Source of the DNA: Photobacterium profundum SS9
GTDB taxonomy: Bacteria > Pseudomonadota > Gammaproteobacteria > Enterobacterales > Vibrionaceae
Assembly (NCBI RefSeq): GCF_000196255.1
Contig: NC_006371.1
Coordinates: 634,332-698,331 of the forward strand
DNA: 64,000 bases
Direction: 5' to 3'
In this document: positions 50,253 through 63,100 of the stretch, piece after piece
How positions within the stretch are numbered: position 1 is the stretch's first letter
How the letters are laid out: each line of letters starts with the position of its first letter
The notes under the pieces: generated by a model
The model's input: the letters and a program-made list of their open reading frames with translations, nothing else
The model's database searches: none
Told to the model about the DNA's origin: nothing
Made by a program: the position numbers and the translations under genes

Positions 50253-50843
50253 TTAATTATCTCTTAACGTAAAAATAGTCCACTCTTCAACAAGGCTACC
50301 TTTTGAACCGATAACACGCGCAACAACACGGCGGCTTAGTGTGTTTGTAGCTTCACTTGATTCTGCTGCAATTGGTTCAGCGTCGCCAAAGCCAATTGTT
50401 TTTATTCGTTGAGGAGCAACACCTTCGGCAATGAGCTGCTCTCGCACTTTTGTTGCTCGTCGTTTTGATAGGCCAATATTGTATTCTGCGTTACCGACAG
50501 GGCTCGCATAACCTTTTAATTCAATATACGTTTCTGGATATATCTCTAAAAAATCAGCCATACGCTGAATTTCTGACAAAAAGGCTTCAGGTATTGCGGC
50601 TGAATCATTGGCAAAAAGAACCCGTACATCATTTTCTTCTTCACGATTTACGCGGATTGGGCAACCATCATTATCTACGATGGCAGAATGTGGGGTATCA
50701 GCACATTTATCACGGGCATTAATGACGCCATCGTTATCAAAATCCCGTTGATCTTGCGATTGCTCAGCAATAGGTGGCTCTTCCACTGTGACAGAACAGC
50801 CAAATAAGGTGAGTGCTAATAAACCGGTTACAGTTCGTTTCAT
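50253..50843 (-). CDS. OmpA-family lipoprotein of the adhesin operon
   Basis: The product is 196 residues, with a lipobox at LTLFGCS (Cys16), an acidic calcium-binding-like DFDNDGVINARDKCADTP thrombospondin-3 type segment, and a C-terminal OmpA peptidoglycan-binding domain (VRVLFANDSAAI, ELKGYASPVGNAEYNIGLSKRRA, IGFGDAEPIA). It probably anchors the secretion complex to the cell wall or supports the outer membrane. OmpA-like genes often accompany T1SS-adhesin operons in Vibrionaceae and Shewanella. It lies between the TolC-like and lapG genes on the same strand. Confidence 0.88.
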   Translation of the reverse strand: MKRTVTGLLALTLFGCSVTVEEPPIAEQSQDQRDFDNDGVINARDKCADTPHSAIVDNDGCPIRVNREEENDVRVLFANDSAAIPEAFLSEIQRMADFLEIYPETYIELKGYASPVGNAEYNIGLSKRRATKVREQLIAEGVAPQRIKTIGFGDAEPIAAESSEATNTLSRRVVARVIGSKGSLVEEWTIFTLRDN

Positions 50844-50860
50844 TGTTATTATTCCCTTAT

Positions 50861-52174
50861 TTATTTGACTGTTTTAACCCAGCTCTCTGGTACATCAACA
50901 CGCATTTCATCGAGTAGTAAACCTGTCGCATTTAACACACGATACTTGGCTAAAATACCGCTGTAATGGGCATTCAGATAGGCTTTACGTGATTCAAATA
51001 GCTCATTTTCTGTGTTCAGTACGTCCAATAACGTTCGCTTACCAATTCTAAATTGTTTCTCATAAGCGATGACTGTTCGAGCAGAAGCATCAACATGTTC
51101 TTGCAAATATTTAGTTTGATCAGATGCCAGTTCCATGGCACTCCATGCTAAACGCGTACCTTCATCTAACATGCGGTGGGCGCGATCACGAACATCTTTA
51201 GATTTATTGATTTGGTATGCCGCACGACGACTTTTTGCTGCATCAGAACCACCATTATAGAGGTTATAACGCATTTTTAGCATTGCTTTGAACTCATCGG
51301 TATCGCCACGTGAACCATCGAGCTCTTCTCCCCATTCTTGAGAAGCTTCAATACTGAATGATGGATAAAATGTGCCTTTAGCCTGTTCATATTGTTGCTG
51401 AGCAGCTTCGATATCATTAGAGGCTACAAAAATAACAGGGTTGTTCTTTCGTGCTTTTTCCATGGCGTCATCAAGCGAGCTAGCCACGTAATTTATGTCG
51501 ACTTCTGGTTTTTCTAACGCCTCGGGGTATGCACCAATTGTACGAACAAAAGCTGTATTTTTGTCGTTTAGGTTACTTTTTGCTGATAATAAATTGGTGT
51601 TTGAACGTGCTAGACGACCTGCTACTTGAGCAAGGTCAGCCGTAGAACCAATACCTGAATCGGCACGCTTTTTAATATCTGAATACATGCGTTGGTGAAC
51701 AGCAAAGTTGGCTTCAGACAGCGCTAATATTTCTTGAGCGCGTAATACATCGAGGTAGCTTTCAGTGGCTTTTAGTGCCATGTCTTGTGCGTCAGACAAT
51801 AATTGGAAACGTTGAGCTTCTGTTTCTGCTTTATTACGCTGAATATCGTTATACGTTATTGAGCCATCCCACAGCAATTGTCTGATTGATATTTTTGCAT
51901 TTCGAGGGTCAAATTCCCCTTTAGTGCCTAACTTATTATCGTAATCTTCATAGCCAATACCGGCCTCTAGATCGATGGAAGGTAGGTAGTCACCTGTCGA
52001 AGCATCAATGAGCTCGTTACGGCTCATAAATTCATTATAAGCACTTCGGATTTCAGGGTTTGAGCTTAATGTTTGGGCAATAGCTTGTTCTAATGATTGA
52101 GCCATCACAGGCATAGCCATAGATTGTAGGCTAATAAGTAGAGCGATTTTTTTAATGCGTTGTTTTATTATCAT
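50861..52174 (-). CDS. lapE: TolC-family outer-membrane channel (LapE-like)
   Basis: The product is 437 residues with a signal peptide ending MPVMA. The TolC/OEP repeat is visible: two similar halves beginning LEQAIAQTLSSNPEIRSAYNE and, later, LDDAMEKARKNNPVIFVAS, with a DLAQVAGRLARSNTNLLSAKSNLND coiled helix and the conserved GKRTLLDVLNTENELF motif. It forms the outer-membrane duct of the T1SS. It is 6 bases downstream of the membrane fusion gene and part of the same operon. Confidence 0.9.
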   Translation of the reverse strand: MIIKQRIKKIALLISLQSMAMPVMAQSLEQAIAQTLSSNPEIRSAYNEFMSRNELIDASTGDYLPSIDLEAGIGYEDYDNKLGTKGEFDPRNAKISIRQLLWDGSITYNDIQRNKAETEAQRFQLLSDAQDMALKATESYLDVLRAQEILALSEANFAVHQRMYSDIKKRADSGIGSTADLAQVAGRLARSNTNLLSAKSNLNDKNTAFVRTIGAYPEALEKPEVDINYVASSLDDAMEKARKNNPVIFVASNDIEAAQQQYEQAKGTFYPSFSIEASQEWGEELDGSRGDTDEFKAMLKMRYNLYNGGSDAAKSRRAAYQINKSKDVRDRAHRMLDEGTRLAWSAMELASDQTKYLQEHVDASARTVIAYEKQFRIGKRTLLDVLNTENELFESRKAYLNAHYSGILAKYRVLNATGLLLDEMRVDVPESWVKTVK

Positions 52175-52179
52175 TATAA

Positions 52180-53574
52180 TTACTCTCTTAACGCTGTTTG
52201 ACGCGCTTTGAGCACTGGTTTAAGCAAATAATCTAAAACAGAACGCTTGCCTGTGATGATATCTGCCGATGCGGTCATGCCTGGGATGATAGGTAAGGGC
52301 TCACCATCTGGTCCTTTAAGGGTGTTATCTTCAGTCCTTATCCGTACTTGGTAATAACTATTTCCTTCTTCATCTTGAATTGTGTCAGCACTGATTGTTT
52401 CTAAGTAACCAGACAATCCGCCGTAAACTGTAAAATCATAAGCACTAAATTTGAGCATTACAGGTAAATCTGGACGTAAAAATCCAATATCTTGAGGCGC
52501 GATTTTAGCCTCAATCAGTAAATTATCTTCTGATGGAACAATCTCAACTAAGTCCATTCCTGGTTGAATGACACCACCCACAGTATTGACATAAATCTTT
52601 TGGATTGTGCCTGTTACAGGAGATAAAACGACAGTTCGATTGACGCGATCTTTAAGACCAACTTGTGATTCTAATAGACCGTCGAGTTGGTCACTGGTCT
52701 CATTCAATTCTGCTTGTGCTTCAGATCGAAAATTAGATGCAATATTAATATATTTGAAAATCACTTCTTGAATTGTTGCCTGTGTAACCGGTATCTGTAG
52801 CTCTGCAGATGTCAATTCACGCTTAGTATCGTTTAGTTGTCGTTGCAGTTTAAGCAATTCAATCTTGGGTACAACGCCTTCATCAGCTAGAGGCTTTGTG
52901 ATGTTATATTCTTTACTGGCGATGTTATAGCTACGTCGAAGGTTATTCACACGTGATTTTGTTTCAATTAATTCACGCTCCTTTTGACTGATTTGTTGCG
53001 CCATTCCAGATAGTTGGTTTTGAATGTTTGAAATTTTATCTTCGTATTCATTTTTTTGGCGTTGAACCAATCTCTTATGCTTTTCTTCAAAATTGGCATC
53101 AAATTTAAGAATGTTATCTTCTACATCAACACTTTTTCGCCAGTTACTATTTGCATTTTTTTTGTTAACAGTGACGCTGTTTAATAAAGCATTTAGGCGT
53201 ATAGAGTCAGCTTGAGAGCCTGCCAAGTTCTGTGTTCGTTCACGAAAGTCGGACCTAAATAGAGTGTCATCAATTAGTAGCAACTTTTGATTTTGCTCTA
53301 CATGCTGCCCTTCTTTTATCAATACTTTTTTGACGATACCACCTTCTAAATTTTGCACAATTTGCAGCTGAGATGATGGAATTACTTTGCCAGTACCCAC
53401 CGTTACTTTATCCAGCTCGGCGACAGATGCCCAAGCAATTGCAACGATAAAAAATAACACCATCACCCAAAGCATTATTCGCGCACTATGTGGTGTATTT
53501 AGCAATAAAGCCGCTGATTTATCATCAACGAAGTCTAATTGAGTAGTTGAAAGTGCTCGGGTTTTCTTCGCCAT
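52180..53574 (-). CDS. lapC: HlyD-family membrane fusion protein (LapC-like)
   Basis: The product is 464 residues from the ATG at 53574 (MAKKTRALSTTQLDF); the frame continues upstream to a TTG at 53613 that is less plausible. One membrane helix (IMLWVMVLFFIVAIAWASVAE, residues ~36-56), then a biotinyl-lipoyl half-motif (GKVIPSSQLQIVQNLEGG), a long coiled coil (~110-290), and the second lipoyl half and beta-barrel (VVLSPVTGTIQKIYVNTVGG). This is the standard type I adaptor linking ABC transporter and TolC-like channel. It is the first gene of the minus-strand operon, divergent from the adhesin. Confidence 0.92.
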   Translation of the reverse strand: MAKKTRALSTTQLDFVDDKSAALLLNTPHSARIMLWVMVLFFIVAIAWASVAELDKVTVGTGKVIPSSQLQIVQNLEGGIVKKVLIKEGQHVEQNQKLLLIDDTLFRSDFRERTQNLAGSQADSIRLNALLNSVTVNKKNANSNWRKSVDVEDNILKFDANFEEKHKRLVQRQKNEYEDKISNIQNQLSGMAQQISQKERELIETKSRVNNLRRSYNIASKEYNITKPLADEGVVPKIELLKLQRQLNDTKRELTSAELQIPVTQATIQEVIFKYINIASNFRSEAQAELNETSDQLDGLLESQVGLKDRVNRTVVLSPVTGTIQKIYVNTVGGVIQPGMDLVEIVPSEDNLLIEAKIAPQDIGFLRPDLPVMLKFSAYDFTVYGGLSGYLETISADTIQDEEGNSYYQVRIRTEDNTLKGPDGEPLPIIPGMTASADIITGKRSVLDYLLKPVLKARQTALRE

Positions 53575-53613
53575 AAAATTACCAATGCAGTAGCCTAAGA
53601 ATTCATACAACAA

Positions 53614-54141
53614 ACACCTAGTTACATTTTAGCCCTAAAAAAATATTCTTTATAAAACAGAGAGTAAAAGTCTCATATCTTGCCATTTGTTCTTGCTCTC
53701 TTGAATGCATCATGCATTACAAGCGCTTTAGTTGCGTTTTTCTGTACAAAATATGAATGAGAGATCGACCCATTATGCTATTTACCACGTTATAGAATAC
53801 ACTTTTATGCGCAATTGGTTTAATTTGTCTTCTGTCAGTATGTTTGTAACAGATTATTTCAAATGATAAACTGCCAATATATTGACGTAAAGTGTTATTT
53901 TTTACTAAAAGTATGATTTTTTTGTCACGAAATGACGTCAAAAAAGTCATAACGACACAGTTTAATGATTAACGTACTATTATTGGAAAGTATGATTTTT
54001 AGAGATTACTTCCAAATAATGGAAAGAATACATAGTTTTATCCATGCTGATGAAGTTAGGTATTTGATATAAAAAATAATAATAAAGATAAAACTATATG
54101 TGCGTGTGTACATATCCAAGTGCTAACTGAGTGGTCTTTTT
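53614..54141. promoter_or_regulatory. Divergent control region between the secretion operon and the adhesin gene
   Basis: About 530 AT-rich bases with no supportable gene. It holds an inverted repeat ATTATTGGAAAGTA (53979-53992) / TACTTCCAAATAAT (54007-54020), about 120-160 bases upstream of the adhesin start, and a second copy of the half-site (AATAATGGAAAG, 54016-54027). It is a candidate activator/repressor site for c-di-GMP-responsive control. The adhesin ATG has no strong SD. Confidence 0.45.
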
Positions 54142-57100
54142 ATGGATACGAACGATACAAAGAATGTGGTTGATATGCAGGCTTCAAAGGATGTCGCTTT
54201 TATTATTAAAGCGGGGAACAAGGTTGTTCCTATAAAAGCTGATTATCAGATGCAATCAGATGAAGTAGTCGTTGCGAATGCGGGTGCTAAATTTGTTGTG
54301 ATGCAAAATGGCATTCCTACTATTGTGAATGAATCTTGCCCAGCTTGTATCATGATGTCCGTAGATGGTCTAAAAATCTCAGAGCTTAGTGATAGCGTAT
54401 CGTTTAGCGCAGAAGGCGCAAGTAATTCTAGCTTTTCATCGAATGATGTAGCCGCGATTCAAAATGCAATTTTATCTGGCGATGACCCAACAGAAACGCT
54501 AGACGCTGCAGCAGCAGGTAATGAAGCACAAGGCTCATCAAATAGTCGTTTTGTTGTTATTGATTACGATAACAATGAAATGCTAGCACAAGCGGGTTTT
54601 GATACTGCCAGTGAGCAGCAGGAAACGAGGGATGAAGATGAAAGCCTAGCTGTTCTGACTGCTGAAGGGGGTGATATTGCATCTATTTCTTTGGTTGAAG
54701 GCGATCTAGGTGATGTTGATCAACCAAGTACGTATCCAGTAGAAACCACTCAATCTGTCACTATTGAAGCAGGAACACAACCACTCGATCCTGATTCATT
54801 TACGTTCGATTCTCTTACTCTTGATAGCTTACTTAGTGAACTAAATAGTGATATCACATCAAGCGGTGAGTCTGTTGAATTTATTTTTGATTCATCCACG
54901 AATTCTATTATTGGTACGAAAAATGGTGAACTGGTACTGACTATTGATTTGGATACCAGCACCAATGGTCGAGATGTCACCGTCGATATTACAACGACAT
55001 TACACCAACCTATCGATCATACGGATGGTGCGAATAACTCCGGTTTAGTGACCAACGTAGATGATCAAATCAATATTAATGTGTCTATTCAGGGCACAGA
55101 TACCAGCAACAATGAACTCGATAACCCTATTAACATTGATATCGGTATTGCTGACGGTGCTGATCCGTCTTTTAGTACGGACACTGGCGTTATTATCAAT
55201 GAATCTTTACAACAAGGTGATGTGATTAGTGGTCAGATCCCATTGGATGTGGGCTCTGATGACATCGCGACCATTGAATTTCAATCAAATCAACCAAGCC
55301 TTACTGGCATTACCAGTAATGGTCAGTCAACGACGTATACCGTAACAGGCAATACGATCACGGTTGTGGATAGCGCGAATAACCCTGTCATGACCGTGAC
55401 CATCGCTTCCGATGGTTCTTACGACGTGAAAGTGACAGGACCAATCGACCAAGGTGACAGCGAATCAAGCAATCTTAATTTGAATGTTACCGCGACCGAT
55501 AAAGACGGTGATACCACTGATGGTTCGATGGACATCACTATTAACGATGGCACCAATGCCGCGGGTGGCGACCAAGGTGCGCTAACGCTGAATGAAGGTG
55601 ATTTAGACACGGTCGGTGACGGTGTTAATCCGGGTGACACAGATACGACATACCCAGCATCGCAATCTGGCTCATTTGTCATTAAAGCGGGTGAAGATCG
55701 CTTAGTCTCAGATTCGGTTGCTATCGATCCAGCCTTGAAAGATGTGTTAATCACTGAACTGCAAAATGAGCTGACCTCTGGCGGCGAGACGCTGACGTTT
55801 GAGGTTGATACTAGCGGTAATTTGGTAGGTAAATTGCCAAACGGCGATGTGGCTGTAACCGTTACCTTGTCTGGCGAACAGCAAGGTCAAGACGTGAAGG
55901 TCACGGTAACTATCGAACAGAATGTACCGCTGGATCATAATGGCTCAGACGATACGGGTTACATTACCTCCGCGAATGATGACATTCACATCAACGTGCC
56001 AGTGCAAGCGACAGATACCGACGGTGATGTTTTAGATACACCAGCCAATGTGGATATCACTATTACTGACGGCGCGAACCCATCGTTCGGTGCCGACTCT
56101 GGTATCACTATTGATGAAACTGCGCAAAAAGGCGATGTGATTTCTGGTCAGATCCCACTGGATGTGGGCTCTGATGCGATTGATACGATTCACTTCCAAT
56201 CTGATCAGCCAGGTTTAGCGGGGATCACCAGTAACGGTGAAGCGACGACTTTCACGGTTGTTGGTAATACCTTGACGGTACTGGATAGTGCTGGCGAAAC
56301 CGTGATGACAGTAACCATCGCCACTGATGGTTCGTACGAAGTGATTGTGACTGGTCCGGTAGATCAAGGTAACAGTGAATCAACCAATATTGATTTGAAG
56401 GTTACCGCCACTGATAAAGACGGTGATACCACTGATGGTTCGATGGATATCACTATTAACGATGGCACCAATGCTGCGGGTGGTGATAAAGGCACACTAA
56501 CGCTGAACGAAGGCGATTTGGATGTTGACGGAAATGGTGTGGGTGGTACTGATACCACTTACCCAGTGTCACAATCGGGTTCATTTGTTATCAAGGCCGG
56601 TGAAGATAGCCTTGTTCCGAGTTCAGTAAAAATTGACCCAGCATTACAAAGTGATTTGATTACTGAGCTGCAAAATGAACTGACCTCGGGTGGCGAGAGG
56701 CTGGCCTTTGAAGTCGATAGTAACGGTAACCTTGTCGGTAAACTGCCGAACGGTGATGTTGCTGTGACCGTTTCTTTGTCTGGTGAGCAGCAAGGTCAAG
56801 ACGTTAAGGTCACGGTGACCATCACGCAAAATGTACCGCTTGATCATAATGGCTCAGATGGAACGGGCTACATTACTTCCGCCAATGATGAAATTCACAT
56901 TAATGTGCCCGTGCAAGCCACTGATACCGACGGTGATGATTTAGATACGCCTGCCAATGTGGACATCACGATTACTGACGGTACGAACCCATCATTCGGT
57001 GCTGATTCAGGTGTGACGATTGATGAAACAACGCAAAAAGACGATGTAATTTCTGGTCAGATCCCATTGGATGTGGGCTCTGATGACATCGAAACCATCG

Positions 57101-60100
57101 TGTTCCAACCTGACCAACCGGGATTAACTGGGATCACCAGTAACGGTGAAGCGACGACTTTCACTGTCGCAGGTAAGATCTTGACGGTTCTCGACAGTGC
57201 AGGCGATACCGTGATGACAGTAACTGTCGACACTGACGGCTCGTACGAAGTGACTGTGACAGGACCAATCGATCAAGGTAACAGTGAATCAACCAATATT
57301 GATTTAAACGTCACCGCGACCGATAAAGACGGTGATACCACTGACGGTGCCATGGACATCACGATTACTGACGGCACCAATGCCGCGGGTGGTGTTCAAG
57401 GCGCAGTCACGCTGAACGAAGGCGATTTGGATGTTGCTGGCGACGGTGTAAACCCAAGCGATACCGATACGACATATCCAGCATCGCAATCTGGCTCGTT
57501 TGTGATTAAAGCGGGTGAAGACCGCTTAGTCCCAGACTCGATTGTTATCGATCCAGCTTTGCAAAGTGACTTAATTACCGAGCTGCAAAACGAACTGACT
57601 TCGGGCGGTGAGAAGCTGACCTTCGAAGTCGATAGCAGCGGTAACCTTGTTGGTAAACTGCCGAACGGTGATGTTGCTGTGACGGTTACCTTGTCTGGCG
57701 AACAACAAGGTCAAGACGTGAAAGTCACAGTGACGATCACGCAAAATGTACCACTGGATCATAATGGCTCAGATGGAATGGGCTACATTACCTCCGCCAA
57801 TGACGACATTCACATCAATGTACCCGTGCAGGCGACTGACACTGATGGCGATGATTTAGATACAGCAGCCAACGTGGATATCACGATCACTGACGGCGCG
57901 AATCCATCCTTTGGTGCTGATTCTGGCGTGACAATTAATGAGTCAACAGATAAAGGCGATGTTATTTCCGGTCAGATCCCACTGGATGTGGGCTCTGATG
58001 CGATTCATACCATTGTGTTCCAAGCTGACCAGCCAGGATTAGCTGGCATTACGAGTAATGGTCTGCCAACTACCTTTACTGCTACTGGCGATACCCTGAC
58101 AGTACTTGATAGTGCTGGCGATACCGTGATGACGGTAACGGTCGATACCGACGGTTCATATAAGGTGACCGTAACAGGTCCAATCGACCAAAGTGACAGC
58201 GAATCAACCAATATTGATTTGAACGTGACTGCGACTGACAAAGACGGCGACACCACTGATGGTTCGCTGGATATCACTATTACCGATGGTGATGACGCGT
58301 CGGGTAGCTATAACGGCACCATTACACTGACCGAAGGTGATTTAGACACTGACGGCAATGGGGTCGGTGGCACAGATACCTCTTATCCTGCCACACAATC
58401 GGGTAATTTTGCGTTAACTGCTGGTGAAGACCGTTTAGTGCCGGATTCTGTTCAAGTGGACCCAGCCCAAGTGGTTGCCTTGATGGCAGAGCTTACGTCT
58501 GAACTGACCTCAGGTGGACAAGCCTTAACCTTCTCGTTGAATGCTGATGGTGACATCGTCGGTATGTTGGGTACTGAGGTGGCGCTGACGGTTAAGCTTG
58601 TCTGCGGTACAAGACGGTCAAGATTTAACGGTGACCGTTGATATTGCGCAAAACGTGCCATTGGATCACAACAACACGGGTGATACAACGGGCTACATCA
58701 GCTCTGAAAACGACGAACTTCATATTAATGTTCCGGTTCAAGCCCAAAGATACTGATGGCCGATGATCTGACGACACCGGCCACAGTGGGCATCATTCTT
58801 AAAGACGGTGACGATCCTACATTCGGCACGGATACAGGCGTTACGATCAATGAATCTTCACAACAAGGTGACGTGATTAGTGGTCAGATCCCATTGGATG
58901 TGGGCTCTGATGCGATTGATACGATTGTCTTCCAAGCCGATCAACCTAGCCTAACTGGCATTACCAGCAATGGTCAGTCAACGACGTATACCGTAACAGG
59001 CAATACGATCATGGTTGTGGATAGCGCGAATAACCCAGTCATGACGGTGACCATCGGCTACCGATGGTTCTTACGACGTGAAAGTGACAGGACCAATCGA
59101 TCAAGGTAACAGTGAATCCACCAATATCGATTTGAACGTTACTGCTACTGATAAAGACGGCGACACTACTGACGGTTCGATGGATATCACTATCACTGAC
59201 GGTACCAATGCCACGGGTGGCGACCAAGGTGCGCTAACACTGAACGAAGGCGATTTAGACACGGCGGGTGACGGTGTTAACCCGAATGACACAGATACCT
59301 CATACCCAGCATCGCAATCAGGTTCGTTTGTTATCAAGGCGGGTGAAGACAGCCTTGTTTCGGGTTCAGTAAAAATTGACCCAGCATTACAAAGTGATTT
59401 GATCACCGAACTGCAAAACGAACTGACCTCGGGCGGCGAGACGCTGACCTTTGACGTTGACGGTAACGGCAACCTCGTTGGTAAATTGCCAAACGGCGAT
59501 GTGGCTGTAACCGTTATCTTGTCTGGCGAACAACAAGGTCAAGACGTTAAAGTTACGGTGACTATCGAACAGAATGTCCCGTTGGATCATAATGGCTCAG
59601 ACGGTACGGGCTACATTACTTCTGCCAGTGATGTAATCCACATCAATGTGCCAGTGCAAGCGACGGATACTGATGGCGATGACTTAGATACGCCTGCCAA
59701 TGTGGACATCACGATCACCGACGGTGCGAATCCATCGTTTGGTGCAGATTCAGGTGTGATGATTGATGAAACAACGCAAAAAGGCGATGTGATTCCCGGT
59801 CAGATCCCACTGGATGTGGGCTCAGATGCGATTGATACGATTCACTTCCAATCTGATCAGCCAGGTTTAGCGGGGATCACCAGTAACGGTGAAGCGACGA
59901 CTTTCACAGTTGTTGGTAATATCTTGACGGTTCTCGATAGTGCAGGCGATAGCGTGATGACGGTGACTATCGCGACAGATGGTTCGTACGAAGTGACCGT
60001 CACTGGTCCTGTCGACCAAAGTGACAGTGAATCGACCAATATCGTTTTGAATGTGACAGCCACCGATAAAGACGGTGATACCACTGACGGTGCCATGGAC

Positions 60101-63100
60101 ATCACGATTACTGACGGCACCAATGCCGCGGGTGGTGTTCAAGGCGCAGTCACGCTTGAACGAAGGCGATTTGGATGTTGCTGGCGACGGTGTAAACCCA
60201 AGCGATACCGATACGACATATCCAGCATCGCAATCTGGCTCGTTTGTGATTAAAGCGGGTGAAGACCGCTTAGTCCCAGACTCGATTGTTATCGATCCAG
60301 CTTTGCAAAGTGACTTAATTACCGAGCTGCAAAACGAACTGACTTCGGGCGGTGAGAAGCTGACCTTTGAAGTCGATAGCAGCGGTAACCTTGTTGGTAA
60401 ACTGCCGAACGGTGATGTTGCTGTGACGGTTACCTTGTCTGGCGAACAACAAGGTCAAGACGTGAAAGTCACAGTGACGATCACGCAAAATGTACCACTG
60501 GATCATAATGGCTCAGATGGAATGGGCTACATTACCTCCGCCAATGACGACATTCACATCAATGTACCCGTGCAGGCGACTGACACTGATGGCGATGATT
60601 TAGATACAGCAGCCAACGTGGATATCACGATCACTGACGGCGCGAATCCATCCTTTGGTGCTGATTCTGGCGTGACAATTAATGAGTCAACAGATAAAGG
60701 CGATGTTATTTCCGGTCAGATCCCACTGGATGTGGGCTCTGATGCGATTCATACCATTGTGTTCCAAGCTGACCAGCCAGGATTAGCTGGCATTACGAGT
60801 AATGGTCTGCCAACTACCTTTACTGCTACTGGCGATACCCTGACAGTACTTGATAGTGCTGGCGATACCGTGATGACGGTAACGGTCGATACCGACGGTT
60901 CATATAAGGTGACCGTAACAGGTCCAATCGACCAAAGTGACAGCGAATCAACCAATATTGATTTGAACGTGACTGCGACTGACAAAGACGGCGACACCAC
61001 TGATGGTTCGCTGGATATCACTATTACCGATGGTGATGACGCGTCGGGTAGCTATAACGGCACCATTACACTGACCGAAGGTGATTTAGACACTGACGGC
61101 AATGGGGTCGGTGGCACAGATACCTCTTATCCTGCCACACAATCGGGTAATTTTGCGTTAACTGCTGGTGAAGACCGTTTAGTGCCGGATTCTGTTGAAG
61201 TTGACCCTGCGCAAGTCAATGCCTTGATGGCAGAGCTTACGTCTGAACTGACCTCAGGTGGACAAGCCTTAACCTTCTCGTTGAATGCTGATGGTGACAT
61301 CGTCGGTATGTTGGGTACTGAGGTGGCGCTGACGGTTAAGCTGTCTGCGGTACAAGACGGTCAAGATTTAACGGTGACCGTTGATATTGCGCAAAACGTG
61401 CCATTGGATCACAACAACACGGGTGATACAACGGGCTACATCAGCTCTGAAAACGACGAACTTCATATTAATGTTCCGGTTCAAGCCAAAGATACTGATG
61501 GCGATGATCTGACGACACCGGCCACAGTGGGCATCATTCTTAAAGACGGTGACGATCCTACATTCGGCACGGATACAGGCGTTACGATCAATGAATCTTC
61601 ACAACAAGGTGACGTGATTAGTGGTCAGATCCCATTGGATGTGGGCTCTGATGCGATTGATACGATTGTCTTCCAAGCCGATCAACCTAGCCTAACTGGC
61701 ATTACCAGCAATGGTCAGTCAACGACGTATACCGTAACAGGCAATACGATCATGGTTGTGGATAGCGCGAATAACCCAGTCATGACGGTGACCATCGCTA
61801 CCGATGGTTCTTACGACGTGAAAGTGACAGGACCAATCGATCAAGGTAACAGTGAATCCACCAATATCGATTTGAACGTTACTGCTACTGATAAAGACGG
61901 CGACACTACTGACGGTTCGATGGATATCACTATCACTGACGGTACCAATGCCACGGGTGGCGACCAAGGTGCGCTAACACTGAACGAAGGCGATTTAGAC
62001 ACGGCGGGTGACGGTGTTAACCCGAATGACACAGATACCTCATACCCAGCATCGCAATCAGGTTCGTTTGTTATCAAGGCGGGTGAAGACAGCCTTGTTT
62101 CGGGTTCAGTAAAAATTGACCCAGCATTACAAAGTGATTTGATCACCGAACTGCAAAACGAACTGACCTCGGGCGGCGAGACGCTGACCTTTGACGTTGA
62201 CGGTAACGGCAACCTCGTTGGTAAATTGCCAAACGGCGATGTGGCTGTAACCGTTATCTTGTCTGGCGAACAACAAGGTCAAGACGTTAAAGTTACGGTG
62301 ACTATCGAACAGAATGTCCCGTTGGATCATAATGGCTCAGACGGTACGGGCTACATTACTTCTGCCAGTGATGTAATCCACATCAATGTGCCAGTGCAAG
62401 CGACGGATACTGATGGCGATGACTTAGATACGCCTGCCAATGTGGACATCACGATCACCGACGGTGCGAATCCATCGTTTGGTGCTGATTCTGGTGTGAC
62501 GATTAATGAGTCAACAGATAAAGGCAATGCGATTGAAGGGCAGATCCCATTAAATGTCGGCTCTGACGAAATCGCAACGATTGTCTTCCAAGCGAACCAG
62601 CCTGAATTAGCTGATTTGACTAGTAATGGCTTACCAACAACGTATGCAGTGACAGGCAGTACTATCACTGTTTATGACAGTGCGAATAAGCCAGTAATGA
62701 CAGTAACTATTGATACCGATGGTTCATATAAAGTCACGGTAACAGGGCCTGTAGAACAGAACGGTGCGAGCGATAGCATCAATATCGATTTGGGTGTTAC
62801 AGCAACCGATAAAGACGGTGATACAACGAATGGCTCAATGGATATCACGATTACTGATGGTGATGATGCAGCAGGCGGTTATTCCGGCACGATTGAATTG
62901 ACCGAAGGTGATCTCGATACCGATGGCAATGGTGTCGGTGGAACAGATACCTCTTATCCTGCAACGAAGTCAGGTGATTTTGAACTAACTGCCGGTGAAG
63001 ATCGCTTGGTTCCTGATTCTGTTGAAGTTGACCCTGCGCAAGTCAATGCCTTGATGGTGGAGTTGGCGGCTGAACTGACGTCGGGTGGACAAGCGTTAAC

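Noticed and set aside
53717..53950. 77-aa minus-strand frame in the divergent adhesin control region
   Set aside because: No ribosome binding site and unlike neighbouring genes in codon use; the region is better explained as regulatory.
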